Shown here: in pieces, positions 20,107 through 29,231 of the stretch
Numbering within the stretch: the stretch's first letter is position 1
How the letters are laid out: the number at the start of each line of letters is the position of its first letter
Source: Coriobacteriales bacterium OH1046
GTDB taxonomy: Bacteria > Actinomycetota > Coriobacteriia > Coriobacteriales > Atopobiaceae
Assembly: GCA_004010535.1 (NCBI GenBank)
Contig: RQYE01000003.1
Span: 62,001-126,000 of the forward strand
Direction: 5' to 3'
Length of the DNA: 64,000 nt
Translations under genes and position numbers: made by a program
The notes under the pieces: model-generated
The model's database searches: none
Seen by the model: the letters and a program-made list of their open reading frames with translations, nothing else
What the model was told of the DNA's origin: nothing

Positions 20107-22299
20107 GTGGCAACAAGAAAAGAGAATGCCGAGGAGCTCGAAGGCATGGCAACCAAGGGCCTCAAGCTCTCCGGTCTCAAGAACATGAGGACCACCTCCA
20201 AGATCGCCCTTGCGATCCTCGTGGTCGTTGTCCTGCTCTCCATTCTCGCCTCCGTGCTCGCACCCTTCGATCCCTACGGGATCAGCGTGGCGCGCCAGGC
20301 TCCCGATGCGCTGCACCTCTTCGGCACCGACGATAAGGGCCGCGACATCCTGTCGCGCATCCTCTACGGTGGCCGCATCTCGCTCGTCATCGGCTTCGGT
20401 TCCGTGCTGTTCGCACTCGTGACCGGCTCCATCGTCGGTGCCGCCGCCGCAGTTGCGCGCAAGAGCATATCCGAGGTCATCATGCGCATCCTCGACATCA
20501 TCATGTCGGTGCCGGGCATCGCGCTGGCAGCCGTGCTCGTCACCATCTTGGGCAAATCGGTTCCGGCGATCATCTTCGCCATCGGATTCATGTACATGCC
20601 CCAGATCGCACGCATCGTACGCGCCAACATCGTCTCCGAATACGGCGAGGATTATGTGCGCGCGGTCATCGTCTCGGGTGCCCGTGCCCCCTGGATCCTC
20701 ATGAGGCATGTGCTGCGCAACTGCGCTGCGCCCATCATGGTCTTCACCGTGACCCTCGTGGCCGATGCCATCATCTTCGAGGCGTCCCTCACGTTCCTCT
20801 CCGCAGGTATCGCCGAGCCTACGCCCACGTGGGGCAACATCCTCGCCGATGCCCGCAACGGCGTCCTCTCGGGTCGCTGGTGGCAGGCGCTCTTTCCGGG
20901 CATCATGATCATGCTCACCTGCCTCGCGCTCAACATCCTCTCCGAGGGCATCACCGACGCCATGGCGGCCGCCCCCTCCGCACCGGTCTCGGCCGTCAAC
21001 GCCGGGAGCCGCCGCGCAGCCGATCTGCTCGTGGCCGATCCCGTGCGCGCCTATGCCGTCCAAGCAGAGACGCTCGCCGAGCGGCTCGGGGCGCTGCGCA
21101 TGGTGGAGCTTGCGCGTAGGGACCGCAACGAACCCGATTACGCGGTCGAACCGATCCTCAAGGTCAAGAATCTCTGCATCGGTTTCCCGAACCACGGCGA
21201 TGTCGACGTGGTCGAGAACGTCAGCTTCGATGTGCGCCCCGGCCAGTGCATGGCCCTCGTCGGCGAGTCGGGCTGCGGCAAGTCCATCACCGCCAAGGTC
21301 ATCATGAATCTCACCGACCCCGGGGAGAAGATCAAGGGAGAGGTGCTCTACAAGAACGCCGACCTCCTGAAGCTTTCCGAGGAGGAGCACCGCAAACTCC
21401 TCGGCCGCGAGATCGCGATGGTCTACCAGGACTCGCTCTCCGCGCTCAACCCCTCCATGCTCATCTCCGCGCAGATGAGGCAGCTCACGAGCCGCGGAGG
21501 CACCCGCAGCGCCGAGGAGCTCCTCGAGCTCGTGGGCCTCGATCCCAAGCGCACGCTCGAATCCTATCCGCACGAGCTCTCCGGCGGCCAGTGCCAGCGC
21601 GTCGTCATCGCCATGGCGCTCACGCGCGATCCGTCGCTCGTCATCTGCGATGAGCCCACCACGGCGCTCGACGTCACGGTTCAGAAACAGGTCATCAAGC
21701 TGCTGAAGGATCTTCAGGCCAAGCTCGGCTTCGCCATGATCTTCGTATCGCACGACCTTGCGCTCGTCGCCGAGGTGGCCTCCGAGATCACGGTCATGTA
21801 TGCCGGCCAGGTCGTCGAAAGCGCACCCACGCGCGTGCTCCTCGCCGATCCGCGCCATGAGTACACCCAGGGTCTTTTGGGCTCGGTGCTCTCCATCGAG
21901 GCCCACGATGGCAAGCGGCTCCACCAGGTTCCCGGCTCGGTGCCCAGCCCTGCGGATTTCCCCACGGGCGATCGCTTCGCGCCGCGCTCGAGCCACCCCA
22001 CCGTGGGTCTCGACACCAAGCCCATCATGAAGCTCGTCGCCGGCACGACCGACCACTGGGTCTCCGAGCTGCCCGACGAGGTGCTCGAGGCCAACGGCAT
22101 CACCTCTCGTGCGGGTTACGATGACCCCGGCGCGGTCGATGCCGTGAACGAGGTCCTCACCGGCGCCCTGAGCGATGCCACCGATCTCATCCGCGCATCG
22201 ATGGAGACCGTCACCGGCGGTCCGGTCGATGCCATCGATGTGCTTGAGGAGCTGCACGAGCTCGCAGAAGATGCCATCCGGGAAGGAGGCGATGAGTAA
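20107..22299 (+). CDS. Fused ABC permease (DppC type) and ATPase (DppD type)
   Basis: A 730-residue fusion. Residues ~1-300 are a DppC-like permease (HLFGTDDKGRDILSRILYGGRISL, EAA loop YGEDYVRAVIVSGARAPWILMRHVLRN). After a linker, residues ~345-640 are an ATPase with Walker A GESGCGKSITAK, signature LSGGQCQRVVIAMAL and Walker B LVICDEPTTALDV. The C-terminal part contains an oligopeptide-type extension (PGSVPSPADFPTGDRFAPR) but with no cysteine in the usual CPxA iron-sulfur-like motif, then ~75 acidic residues. The GTG start lies two bases after the previous gene. A fused permease/ATPase with a separate second ATPase is the organisation reported for SatABCD-type sialic acid transporters. Confidence 0.88.
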   Translation: MATRKENAEELEGMATKGLKLSGLKNMRTTSKIALAILVVVVLLSILASVLAPFDPYGISVARQAPDALHLFGTDDKGRDILSRILYGGRISLVIGFGSVLFALVTGSIVGAAAAVARKSISEVIMRILDIIMSVPGIALAAVLVTILGKSVPAIIFAIGFMYMPQIARIVRANIVSEYGEDYVRAVIVSGARAPWILMRHVLRNCAAPIMVFTVTLVADAIIFEASLTFLSAGIAEPTPTWGNILADARNGVLSGRWWQALFPGIMIMLTCLALNILSEGITDAMAAAPSAPVSAVNAGSRRAADLLVADPVRAYAVQAETLAERLGALRMVELARRDRNEPDYAVEPILKVKNLCIGFPNHGDVDVVENVSFDVRPGQCMALVGESGCGKSITAKVIMNLTDPGEKIKGEVLYKNADLLKLSEEEHRKLLGREIAMVYQDSLSALNPSMLISAQMRQLTSRGGTRSAEELLELVGLDPKRTLESYPHELSGGQCQRVVIAMALTRDPSLVICDEPTTALDVTVQKQVIKLLKDLQAKLGFAMIFVSHDLALVAEVASEITVMYAGQVVESAPTRVLLADPRHEYTQGLLGSVLSIEAHDGKRLHQVPGSVPSPADFPTGDRFAPRSSHPTVGLDTKPIMKLVAGTTDHWVSELPDEVLEANGITSRAGYDDPGAVDAVNEVLTGALSDATDLIRASMETVTGGPVDAIDVLEELHELAEDAIREGGDE

Positions 22300-23111
22300 T
22301 GGACGAGACCACTCCCATCATCTTCCTCGATGACATCTCCGTCACCTTCCGCACCCGCACGGGATCGATCCTCCGTCCCAATCTGGTGCACGCCGTGAGC
22401 CACCTCACCCTGAAGCTCATGGCAGGAGAGACCATCGGCATCGTCGGCGAATCGGGTTGCGGCAAGTCCACCACCGCCAACGTCATGTGCGGCTTGCAGA
22501 GCCCGACCGAGGGCACGGTCTTCTTCAAAGGAGAGGACGTCACCAAGCGCACCGCCGATCTTCGCAAGAAGATCGGCCGCGTGGTATCGGTGGTCTTCCA
22601 GAACCCCGCCACGGCCCTCAACCCGCGCATGGCCGTCCACGATCAGCTGCTCGACCCGCTCGTCGTCCATGCCGTGGGCGGCGAGGATGAGCGCGAGGAG
22701 CGTATCCGCGAGCTCTTCGGCCTCGTCGGCCTTCCCAGCTCGGCCATGTACGTGCTGCCCGGCCAACTCTCGGGCGGGCAGCGCCAGCGCGTGGCCATCG
22801 CGCGCGCCCTCTCGCTCAACCCCGATGTCATCATCGCCGACGAGCCGACCTCGGCGCTCGACGTCTCGGTCCGAGCGCAGATCCTGAACCTCCTCACCGA
22901 CCTCAAGAGCGAGCTCGGCCTCGCCATGGTCTTCATCAGCCACGATATCCAGACGGAGCGCTACATCTCCGATCGCATCGTGGTCATGAACCATGGCCGG
23001 ATCATGGAGGAGGGTCCTGCGGAGCGGATCTTCTCCGATCCGCATGACGAGTACACCAAGACCCTGCTCGGGGCGGCGCCGTCGCTGCTCAATCCCAAAC
23101 TGGGCGCGTAG
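22299..23111 (+). CDS. ABC transporter ATPase, DppF/OppF type
   Basis: A 270-residue ATPase with Walker A GESGCGKSTTANVMCGL, Q-loop VVFQNPATALNPRM, signature LSGGQRQRVAIARALSL and Walker B VIIADEPTSALDVSVRAQ. It overlaps the preceding stop codon by one base (TAATG), implying translational coupling. With the fused ATPase it would form the heterodimeric motor of the importer. A GC-rich hairpin (arms 23134-23140 and 23151-23157) follows before the esterase gene. Confidence 0.92.
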   Translation: MDETTPIIFLDDISVTFRTRTGSILRPNLVHAVSHLTLKLMAGETIGIVGESGCGKSTTANVMCGLQSPTEGTVFFKGEDVTKRTADLRKKIGRVVSVVFQNPATALNPRMAVHDQLLDPLVVHAVGGEDEREERIRELFGLVGLPSSAMYVLPGQLSGGQRQRVAIARALSLNPDVIIADEPTSALDVSVRAQILNLLTDLKSELGLAMVFISHDIQTERYISDRIVVMNHGRIMEEGPAERIFSDPHDEYTKTLLGAAPSLLNPKLGA

Positions 23112-23174
23112 GGCATCATACTGCTTCCGCCACGGGCGCGTCCATGAGGGCGCGCCCTTGAAAGGATGGCACCT

Positions 23175-24692
23175 GTGGAGCGCCTCTATACAGGGCTTAC
23201 CCCTGTACCCGATGACTTCGACGCATTCTGGCAGGCCCGCATGGTCGAGGCGGACGCTGTTGATCTCGACTACGAGATCATGACTGCGGGTATCCCCGCC
23301 TACGGTCCGGTCGAATACCTCGACCTGCGTTTTGCGGGTATGGGAGGATCCGAACTCTATGCCAAGTACGTGAAGCCGCACTCCGACGGGCTGCTGCCGC
23401 TCGTGCTGCAGTTCCACGGCTACCCCGGTGCTTCCCGCAGCTGGTTCGAGCTGTCCTCCTTCGCGGGCAGGGGCTGCGCCCTCATCGCCCTCGACAACCC
23501 CGGGCAGGGCGGCAAGAGCCATGATGCGGGCGGGTATCGGGGGACGACCGTGTCGGGGCACCTCATCGCCGGCCTCGACGGTCCGCTCGAGGACATGTAC
23601 TACGTCCGCCTCTATCAGGATGTGCGCATCCTCTGCCGCATCGTCCGCGAGCTCGCGGGCATCGATTTGGAGCGTGTCTATGTCAATGGCGCCAGCCAAG
23701 GCGGCGGCATGGGCATCGCCTGCGCGGCGCTCAACCCCGATCTCATCGCCAAGGCATCCATCCTCTACCCCTTTTTGTCGGATTTCCGCCAGGTCTTCGC
23801 GCTGGGGGCCGATGAGAGCGCCTACGAGGGCCTCCGCTACTATGCGCGCTGGTTCGACGCAGACGGCACCCGCGCCGACGAGTGGTTCGGCAAGCTCGCC
23901 TATATCGATACGGCTTCCTTCGCCCACCTCGTGCGCTGTCCGGTGCTCTTCGGAACGGGCTCGGCGGATGCCGTCTGCCCGCCTCTCACCCAGGATGCGG
24001 TCTACAACCAGCTTTCCTGCGAGAAGGAGCGGCACGTCTTCGAGGGCTTCGGCCATGTCGAGATCCAAGATTTCGACGATATGATCCCGGCTTTCTACGG
24101 ATGCGCCAATGGCATCTGGGAGGAGGTATCCTTCGAGGCTGCAGATGGCGTCCTGCTCCGGGGCCGCTTCGCCGCGCCCGAAGGCCCTGCGCCCCGTCCG
24201 CTCGTGCTCCTGTTCCACGATCACGGCATCCAGCCGCGCGGCTGGCACCACATCACGCGCTATGCTGCGCTGGGGTACGGCGTGCTCGAGCTCGAGAATC
24301 GCGCGGAGGGGCTTGCCCTCGGGCAGGGGCTCGCCGATGCCCGTGCGGCATACGCCTACGCTGCGTCCTGCGCAGACGTGGATCCCGCGCGCATCATCGC
24401 CTTTGGCGAGGGCTTCGGCGGATCGCTGGCGCTCGGCGTAGCCGCAGAGGACCCCCTTGCCAAAGCAGCCGCCCTGAACCCGCTCCCGTATCCCGAACTC
24501 GTGGAGGAGGCTTCCTCCATCGGCTGTCCCGTCCTGCTCGGCACCGGGCGCATGGACGGGATCGCCTCGCCGCAGGGCCAGGACGAGCTGGCAGGGCGTA
24601 TCGCCTCCTGCGCGCACATCGATTATCCGAAATTCGGCCACGAGCGTATCAACGAATTCGAAAACGCGCTACTGTCTTTCATATACCTCTGA
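23175..24692 (+). CDS. Two-domain AXE1-family esterase, C-terminal domain lacking the nucleophile
   Basis: About 505 residues. The first domain (~1-320) is an acetyl-xylan esterase/cephalosporin-C deacetylase-type hydrolase: PLVLQFHGYPGASRSWFELSS, nucleophile elbow NGASQGGGMG, acid GTGSADAVCPP and histidine FEGFGHVEIQDF. The second (~320-505) repeats the fold (VLLFHDHGIQPRGWHH, GTGRMDGIASP, KFGHERINEF), but the elbow reads FGEGFGGSLA, with glycine where serine should be. Located between a probable sialate transporter and nanA, it may remove O-acetyl groups from sialic acids, as proposed for AXE1 proteins in streptococcal nan loci. The GTG at 23175 is preferred to the ATG at 23166, because the AAAGGA site abuts the latter. 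Confidence 0.8.
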   Translation: MERLYTGLTPVPDDFDAFWQARMVEADAVDLDYEIMTAGIPAYGPVEYLDLRFAGMGGSELYAKYVKPHSDGLLPLVLQFHGYPGASRSWFELSSFAGRGCALIALDNPGQGGKSHDAGGYRGTTVSGHLIAGLDGPLEDMYYVRLYQDVRILCRIVRELAGIDLERVYVNGASQGGGMGIACAALNPDLIAKASILYPFLSDFRQVFALGADESAYEGLRYYARWFDADGTRADEWFGKLAYIDTASFAHLVRCPVLFGTGSADAVCPPLTQDAVYNQLSCEKERHVFEGFGHVEIQDFDDMIPAFYGCANGIWEEVSFEAADGVLLRGRFAAPEGPAPRPLVLLFHDHGIQPRGWHHITRYAALGYGVLELENRAEGLALGQGLADARAAYAYAASCADVDPARIIAFGEGFGGSLALGVAAEDPLAKAAALNPLPYPELVEEASSIGCPVLLGTGRMDGIASPQGQDELAGRIASCAHIDYPKFGHERINEFENALLSFIYL

Positions 24693-24710
24693 GACAAAGG
24701 AGAGAGATCC

Positions 24711-25634
24711 ATGGGTGCAGATATGAGATTCCGGGGTGTCATCTCGCCCGTCGTCGTTCCCGATACCCCCGACCATAAGCTCGACATCCCCTCGTATGAG
24801 CGCAGCATCGACCGCATGGTCGATGCCGGCGTCGACGGCCTGTTCGTGCTGGGCTCCTCGGGCGAGGTGGTCTTCTCCACCGATGGGCGCCGCGACCAGA
24901 TCATCGCCGAGTCCCGACGCATCATCGACGGTCGCGTGCCGCTTCTGGTGGGTATCATCGACACCGAGACCGAGCGCGTGCTCGAGCATGGCCGCCGTGC
25001 CCTCGAGCTCGGTGCCGACGCCCTCGTCGCCACCGCGCCGTTCTATGCGCTCGGAGGACCCGCCGAGTGCGAGGAGCACTTCCGCATCCTCCGCGACGAG
25101 CTCGACGCACCGCTCTTCGCCTACGACATCCCCGTATGCACGCATACCAAGCTCAGCTGGCAGCTCCTCGCCAAGCTCGGACGCGAGGGCGTGCTCGCCG
25201 GTGTCAAGGACTCCTCGGGAGATGAAGCATCCTTCAGGATGCTCGTCATGGCGAACGCCGCAGATGGAGGCAACATGAGTATCCTCACCGGTCAGGAGCT
25301 CGTGGTCGATGGGGCCTATCTCTATGGTGCCGACGGCTCGGTGCCCGGCCTCGCCAACGTGGAGCCCTACGGCTATGTGCGCATGTGGCAGGCCGCCCAG
25401 GTCGGCGACTGGGCAACGGCCCGGGCTGAGCAGGAGCGCCTGAACAGGATCAGCCGCATCTTCAATGTCACGTCGGGCGTTGTTGGCTATGCCGGAGGCG
25501 TGGGCGCCTTCAAGACAGCCCTGTGGCTCATGGGCATCTTCAACTCCAACACCATGCCCCGTCCCGTGAAAGCGCTCGAAGGTGACAACGTGGATGCGAT
25601 CGAGGCCGTGCTCAAGGACAACGGCCTGCTGTAA
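24711..25634 (+). CDS. nanA: N-acetylneuraminate lyase (DHDPS/NAL family)
   Basis: A 307-residue class-I aldolase of the DapA/NanA family. It shows the GLFVLGSSGEVVFS carboxylate-binding motif, the catalytic tyrosine in FAYDIPVCTH and the Schiff-base lysine in AGVKDSSGDEASF. Alone the family would be ambiguous (dihydrodipicolinate synthase, KDG aldolase), but immediate linkage to a ROK kinase and NanE makes cleavage of N-acetylneuraminate to N-acetylmannosamine and pyruvate the best reading. An AAAGGAGAGAG site precedes the ATG. Confidence 0.82.
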   Translation: MGADMRFRGVISPVVVPDTPDHKLDIPSYERSIDRMVDAGVDGLFVLGSSGEVVFSTDGRRDQIIAESRRIIDGRVPLLVGIIDTETERVLEHGRRALELGADALVATAPFYALGGPAECEEHFRILRDELDAPLFAYDIPVCTHTKLSWQLLAKLGREGVLAGVKDSSGDEASFRMLVMANAADGGNMSILTGQELVVDGAYLYGADGSVPGLANVEPYGYVRMWQAAQVGDWATARAEQERLNRISRIFNVTSGVVGYAGGVGAFKTALWLMGIFNSNTMPRPVKALEGDNVDAIEAVLKDNGLL

Positions 25635-25647
25635 GCGAGGGAGTGCC

Positions 25648-26577
25648 ATGGACGTCATAGCAATCGACATCGGCGGCACCAAGATCGCGAGCGCGCTCGT
25701 CACGCTCGGCGACGGTATGCCTGCCATCGAGCACTACGAGAGCATCCCCACCGAGGCGAAACAGGGCGGGGATCATGTGCTCGCCCGCGTCATAGCCGCT
25801 GCGAGCCGCGTGCAGGGGCTGGCACCCGATGCCGAGGGAATCGGCGTTTCCACGGCGGGCGTGGTCGATCCGCGCACGGGCGATATCGTCTACGCCAACG
25901 AGATCATGCCCGGCTGGGGCGGTACCCATCTGGGATCCGAGCTCTCCGGTGCCTGCGGCCTTCCCGTGCGCGTCCTGAACGACGTGCATGCCCATGCACT
26001 CGGAGAGGCGCGGCATGGAGCTGGCACGGGGGCGGCGAGTTGCCTTTGCGTTGCCGTGGGCACCGGCATGAGCGGTGCGTTCATCGATCGCGGCTTCATA
26101 GTGCTCGGCGCCCATGACGTCGCCGGGCATATCGGCCATGTGGGCTGCACGCTCGCTGCCGGCCTTCCCTGCACCTGCGGAGCTACGGGCCACGTGGAGA
26201 CGGTTGCCGCCGGTCCGGCCATCGCCGCAGAGTATATCCGCTTGGGCGGGGACAGCGAGGATGGGGCCGAGATCGACCGCCGTGCACGTGCGGGCGACGA
26301 GGCCGCCCGTGCCGCCCAGGCCCGTGCGGGCCATGCTTTGGGCGAGGTGCTCGGATCGATGGCGAACGCCTTCGATCCCGAGGCCATCATCCTCTCGGGC
26401 TCCGTTGCGAATTGCGGCCATCACTGGTCCGATGCGCTCCGCGAATCATATGCCGCGCTCGCCATGAAGCCTGTTGCGAACACACCCATCCTGCCGGGCA
26501 CGCTCGGCGGCGACGCGCCCCTCATCGGCGCAGGCGAGCATTTCAAGGCTCCTGCCTACCGCGAACTTCTCGCCTAA
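25648..26577 (+). CDS. nanK: ROK-family kinase, probable N-acetylmannosamine kinase
   Basis: A 309-residue ROK kinase. The N-terminal phosphate loop VIAIDIGGTKIASALV, the sugar-binding GHIGHVGCTLAAGLPCTCGATGHVE region and the adenosine-side segment VLGSMANAFDPEAIILSGSVA are clear. In the usual zinc motif CxCGxxGCxE the last cysteine is histidine here. Placement between nanA and nanE suggests phosphorylation of N-acetylmannosamine to ManNAc-6-P. The ATG at 25648 follows GCGAGGGAG 13 bases after the nanA stop; an upstream in-frame start is inside nanA and was rejected. Confidence 0.82.
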   Translation: MDVIAIDIGGTKIASALVTLGDGMPAIEHYESIPTEAKQGGDHVLARVIAAASRVQGLAPDAEGIGVSTAGVVDPRTGDIVYANEIMPGWGGTHLGSELSGACGLPVRVLNDVHAHALGEARHGAGTGAASCLCVAVGTGMSGAFIDRGFIVLGAHDVAGHIGHVGCTLAAGLPCTCGATGHVETVAAGPAIAAEYIRLGGDSEDGAEIDRRARAGDEAARAAQARAGHALGEVLGSMANAFDPEAIILSGSVANCGHHWSDALRESYAALAMKPVANTPILPGTLGGDAPLIGAGEHFKAPAYRELLA

Positions 26578-26593
26578 TCGAAAGGAGATCCCC

Positions 26594-27283
26594 GTGGCCA
26601 TCCCCGCTCTCATCCAATCGCTCAAGGGGAAGCTCATCGTCAGCGTGCAGGCCTATCCGGGCGAGCCGCTGCGCACCCCCGAGATCATGGCCGCCATGGC
26701 GCGCGCCTGCGAGCTCGGAGGCGCTGCAGCCATCCGCTGCCAGGGCCTTTCCGATATCTCCGCCATCAAGGGCCGGGTCGAGGTACCCGTGATCGGCCTT
26801 TGGAAGGAGGGGCACGAGGGCGTCTACATCACGCCCACACTGCGCCATGCGCTCGCGTGCGTATGGGCCGGCGCCGATATCGTGGCGCTCGATGCCACCG
26901 ATCGCCCGCGCCCCGATGGCCGCAGCTTCGAGGAGACCGTCGCCGCCCTCCGTGCGCAGGCCGATACCCTCATCATGGCTGATTGCGCAGGTATTGAGGA
27001 TATACGCCGCGGTGTCGCTGCCGGATGCGATATCGTCTCGACCACGCTCAGCCACGGCAAGGCCGCCATCGACACCACGCTCGACGATGGGCCCGATATC
27101 GCCTTGCTCGCACAGGCTGCAGCCGAGTTCCCCGGCTTCCCCGTCATCTGCGAGGGCCATGTCCACACGCCGGCCGATGCCGCCCGGGCTGTCGCGGCAG
27201 GCGCATGGGCCGTGGTCGCGGGCACCGGCATCACCCATCCCACCTCCATCACCAGCTGGTTCAAGGCAGCACTGGAGGCCTAG
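26594..27283 (+). CDS. nanE: N-acetylmannosamine-6-phosphate 2-epimerase
   Basis: A 229-residue TIM-barrel enzyme converting ManNAc-6-P to GlcNAc-6-P. Family motifs include LKGKLIVSVQAYPGEPL at the start, PVIGLWKEGHEGVYITPT, VALDATDRPRPDGRSFEE, CDIVSTTLSHG and VICEGHVHTPADAARAVAAGAWAVVAGTGITHPTSIT. The GTG at 26594 is chosen for the AAAGGAG site seven bases upstream. Its stop codon is immediately followed by the rapZ start codon (TAGATG). No nagA or nagB is in the window, so the product must be handled elsewhere. Confidence 0.93.
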   Translation: MAIPALIQSLKGKLIVSVQAYPGEPLRTPEIMAAMARACELGGAAAIRCQGLSDISAIKGRVEVPVIGLWKEGHEGVYITPTLRHALACVWAGADIVALDATDRPRPDGRSFEETVAALRAQADTLIMADCAGIEDIRRGVAAGCDIVSTTLSHGKAAIDTTLDDGPDIALLAQAAAEFPGFPVICEGHVHTPADAARAVAAGAWAVVAGTGITHPTSITSWFKAALEA

Positions 27284-28162
27284 ATGGAGACCCCCGACAT
27301 CATCGTCCTCACCGGCATGTCGGGCTCGGGCCGCACGCAGGCCCTCCATGTCTTCGAGGATATGGGCTATTTCTGCATCGATAATCTGCCCCCGCGCCTG
27401 CTCGCGCAGCTTGCCGAGCTGGTGGGGATCAACGCCGGTGTGGGGCGTCATCTGGCGGTGACCTGCGACCTCAGGAGCCAGGGGCTCTTCGACGAGCTCT
27501 CCGATTCGCTCTCGAGCCTTGCCGACCACGAGCTCGGCTACGAGGTCGTCTTCCTCGACGCTTCCGACGAGGTGCTGGTGCGCCGCTACAACGAGAATCG
27601 ACGCCGCCATCCCATAGCATACGAGGGCGAGGACGTGCCCCATGCCGTCGCCCGCGAACGTGCGCTGCTCGCGGGCGTCAGGGAAGGCGCCGACCTCGTC
27701 ATCGACACCTCCGCGCTCAGGCCGCAGGATCTGCGCGCGCGCCTGCATCGGGCGTTCTCCGAGCTCACCGACCAGCAGCTCATGGATGTGCAGGTATTCT
27801 CGTTCGGCTTCAAGCACGGCATGCCCATCGAAGCCGATCTCCTGATCGACGTGCGCTTCCTACCCAACCCGTTCTATGAGCCAAAGCTCCGCGATCTCGA
27901 CGGCACCGATGATGCCGTGGCGCGGTATGTGCTCGACGATCCTGCAGCGGAGGGCTTCCTCGATGCGTGGGAGAAGCTCATCGACACCGTTCTGCCCGGG
28001 TATGTGGCAGAGGGGAAATCCCAGCTCTCGATCGCGGTGGGCTGCACGGGCGGCCAGCATCGCAGCGTCGTCATCGCCACGGTCACGGCGGACCACCTCC
28101 GCAAGCGGGGCTATCGCACGAGCCTCTCGCATCGCGATCTTTCCAAGGCGGTAAGGGGTTAG
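27284..28162 (+). CDS. rapZ: RapZ/YvcJ-family nucleotide-binding protein
   Basis: A 292-residue member of the RapZ (YvcJ) family. The N-terminal P-loop LTGMSGSGRTQALHVFEDMGYFCIDNLPP and the C-terminal domain motif AVGCTGGQHRSVVIATVTADHLRKRGY are intact. In E. coli RapZ senses glucosamine-6-phosphate and controls glmS mRNA; the actinobacterial and Bacillus homologues are less well defined. It is followed by yvcK and whiA, the standard order in Gram-positives. There is no space for its own ribosome site outside nanE (an ACTGGAGG lies within the nanE 3' end), suggesting coupling to the nan genes. Confidence 0.93.
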   Translation: METPDIIVLTGMSGSGRTQALHVFEDMGYFCIDNLPPRLLAQLAELVGINAGVGRHLAVTCDLRSQGLFDELSDSLSSLADHELGYEVVFLDASDEVLVRRYNENRRRHPIAYEGEDVPHAVARERALLAGVREGADLVIDTSALRPQDLRARLHRAFSELTDQQLMDVQVFSFGFKHGMPIEADLLIDVRFLPNPFYEPKLRDLDGTDDAVARYVLDDPAAEGFLDAWEKLIDTVLPGYVAEGKSQLSIAVGCTGGQHRSVVIATVTADHLRKRGYRTSLSHRDLSKAVRG

Positions 28163-28163
28163 C

Positions 28164-29231
28164 ATGCCCGGCCATCTGCGACAGCCCCTCGCGGTCTGCG
28201 TGGGAGGGGGCACGGGCCAGCCCCAGGTCCTCCGTGCGCTCCGCGGAAGGGGATGGGATCTCGCGGCCGTGGTCGCGATGGCCGATGATGGCGGATCCAC
28301 CGGCATCATCAGGCGTGCGATGGACGCGGTTCCCCCGGGGGATGTGCGCAACTGCCTCGTCGCCCTCGCCCTGGATCCCGATGCCCCCCTCGTCCGCTCC
28401 CTCCAGCGCCGTCTTCCCGTCGCCGCCAACCATCCGCTCGGCAACCTGCTGCTCGCAACGCTCGCCGAGGAGTGCGGCTCGTTCGTCGCGGCGGTCCGGA
28501 TCCTCGAGCGGATGCTCGGCTGCGTGGGGCACGTCCATCCCTCCACCACCGAGCGCCTCACGCTCCAGGGCATCACCAGGGATGGCAGGCGCATCTCGGG
28601 CGAGGAGATGATCGGCCACGGCCCCTGCACGCTCGCGCGCGTGTGGCTCGAGCCCGAGGCCCCCGTCGCCTGTCCCGATGCCGTCCAGGCCATCCGTGCC
28701 GCCGACCTCGTCATCCTCGGTCCGGGCTCGCTCTTCACCTCGATCATCCCCAATGTGCTGGTCCCCGGCATCGCGGAGGCGATCCGCGCGACGGATGCCC
28801 TGCGCATCTTCATCTGCCCGAAGGCGGATACCCAGTACGAGAGCTGGGGACTTGCCGCCGATGAGTACATCGGCGCCCTCTACGACCACGGCCTCGAGGG
28901 CTGCATCGACGCGGTGCTCGTCCACCGGGAGGAGACGGGCGGGGGCGCGGGCACGAAGATGTTCCGCGCGCTCACGCAGGGGGAGATCGCTGCGGATGCG
29001 GCGCGCCGCGCGTTCATGGAGACGCGGCGTTTCCCCCGCTCCGAGGACGTCCTTCCGCGCATACATCCCGTGCGTGCCGATAATGCGGTGCTCGCGCATC
29101 TGCGCGAGCTCGTCCCCACGGTCGAGGTGCGCGACTTCTCGCTCGCGGATGCCCCCACTGCTCATGATCCCCTCAAGCTCGCAGGAGCTATCGAGGGGGT
29201 GAGCGGATGGCATCGTTCACGGCGGAGGTGA
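28164..29231 (+). CDS. yvcK: YvcK/GlmR-type gluconeogenesis and wall-precursor regulator (CofD-like)
   Basis: A 355-residue protein of the YvcK (GlmR) family, structurally related to CofD. Motifs: VCVGGGTGQPQVLRALRG at the start, then VVAMADDGGSTGIIRR, VRNCLVAL, NLLLATLAEE and ILGPGSLFTSIIPNVLVPGI. YvcK proteins bind UDP-GlcNAc and stimulate GlmS or related steps to direct carbon into the wall. The start follows the rapZ stop by one base; the gene overlaps whiA by 25 bases. The C-terminal ~55 residues run longer than needed for the core fold. Confidence 0.92.
   Translation: MPGHLRQPLAVCVGGGTGQPQVLRALRGRGWDLAAVVAMADDGGSTGIIRRAMDAVPPGDVRNCLVALALDPDAPLVRSLQRRLPVAANHPLGNLLLATLAEECGSFVAAVRILERMLGCVGHVHPSTTERLTLQGITRDGRRISGEEMIGHGPCTLARVWLEPEAPVACPDAVQAIRAADLVILGPGSLFTSIIPNVLVPGIAEAIRATDALRIFICPKADTQYESWGLAADEYIGALYDHGLEGCIDAVLVHREETGGGAGTKMFRALTQGEIAADAARRAFMETRRFPRSEDVLPRIHPVRADNAVLAHLRELVPTVEVRDFSLADAPTAHDPLKLAGAIEGVSGWHRSRRR

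Noticed and set aside
20068-24641. Long antisense frames over the ABC transporter and esterase genes
   Set aside because: Shadows of strongly biased plus-strand genes; histidine/aspartate/glycine-rich translations without domains.
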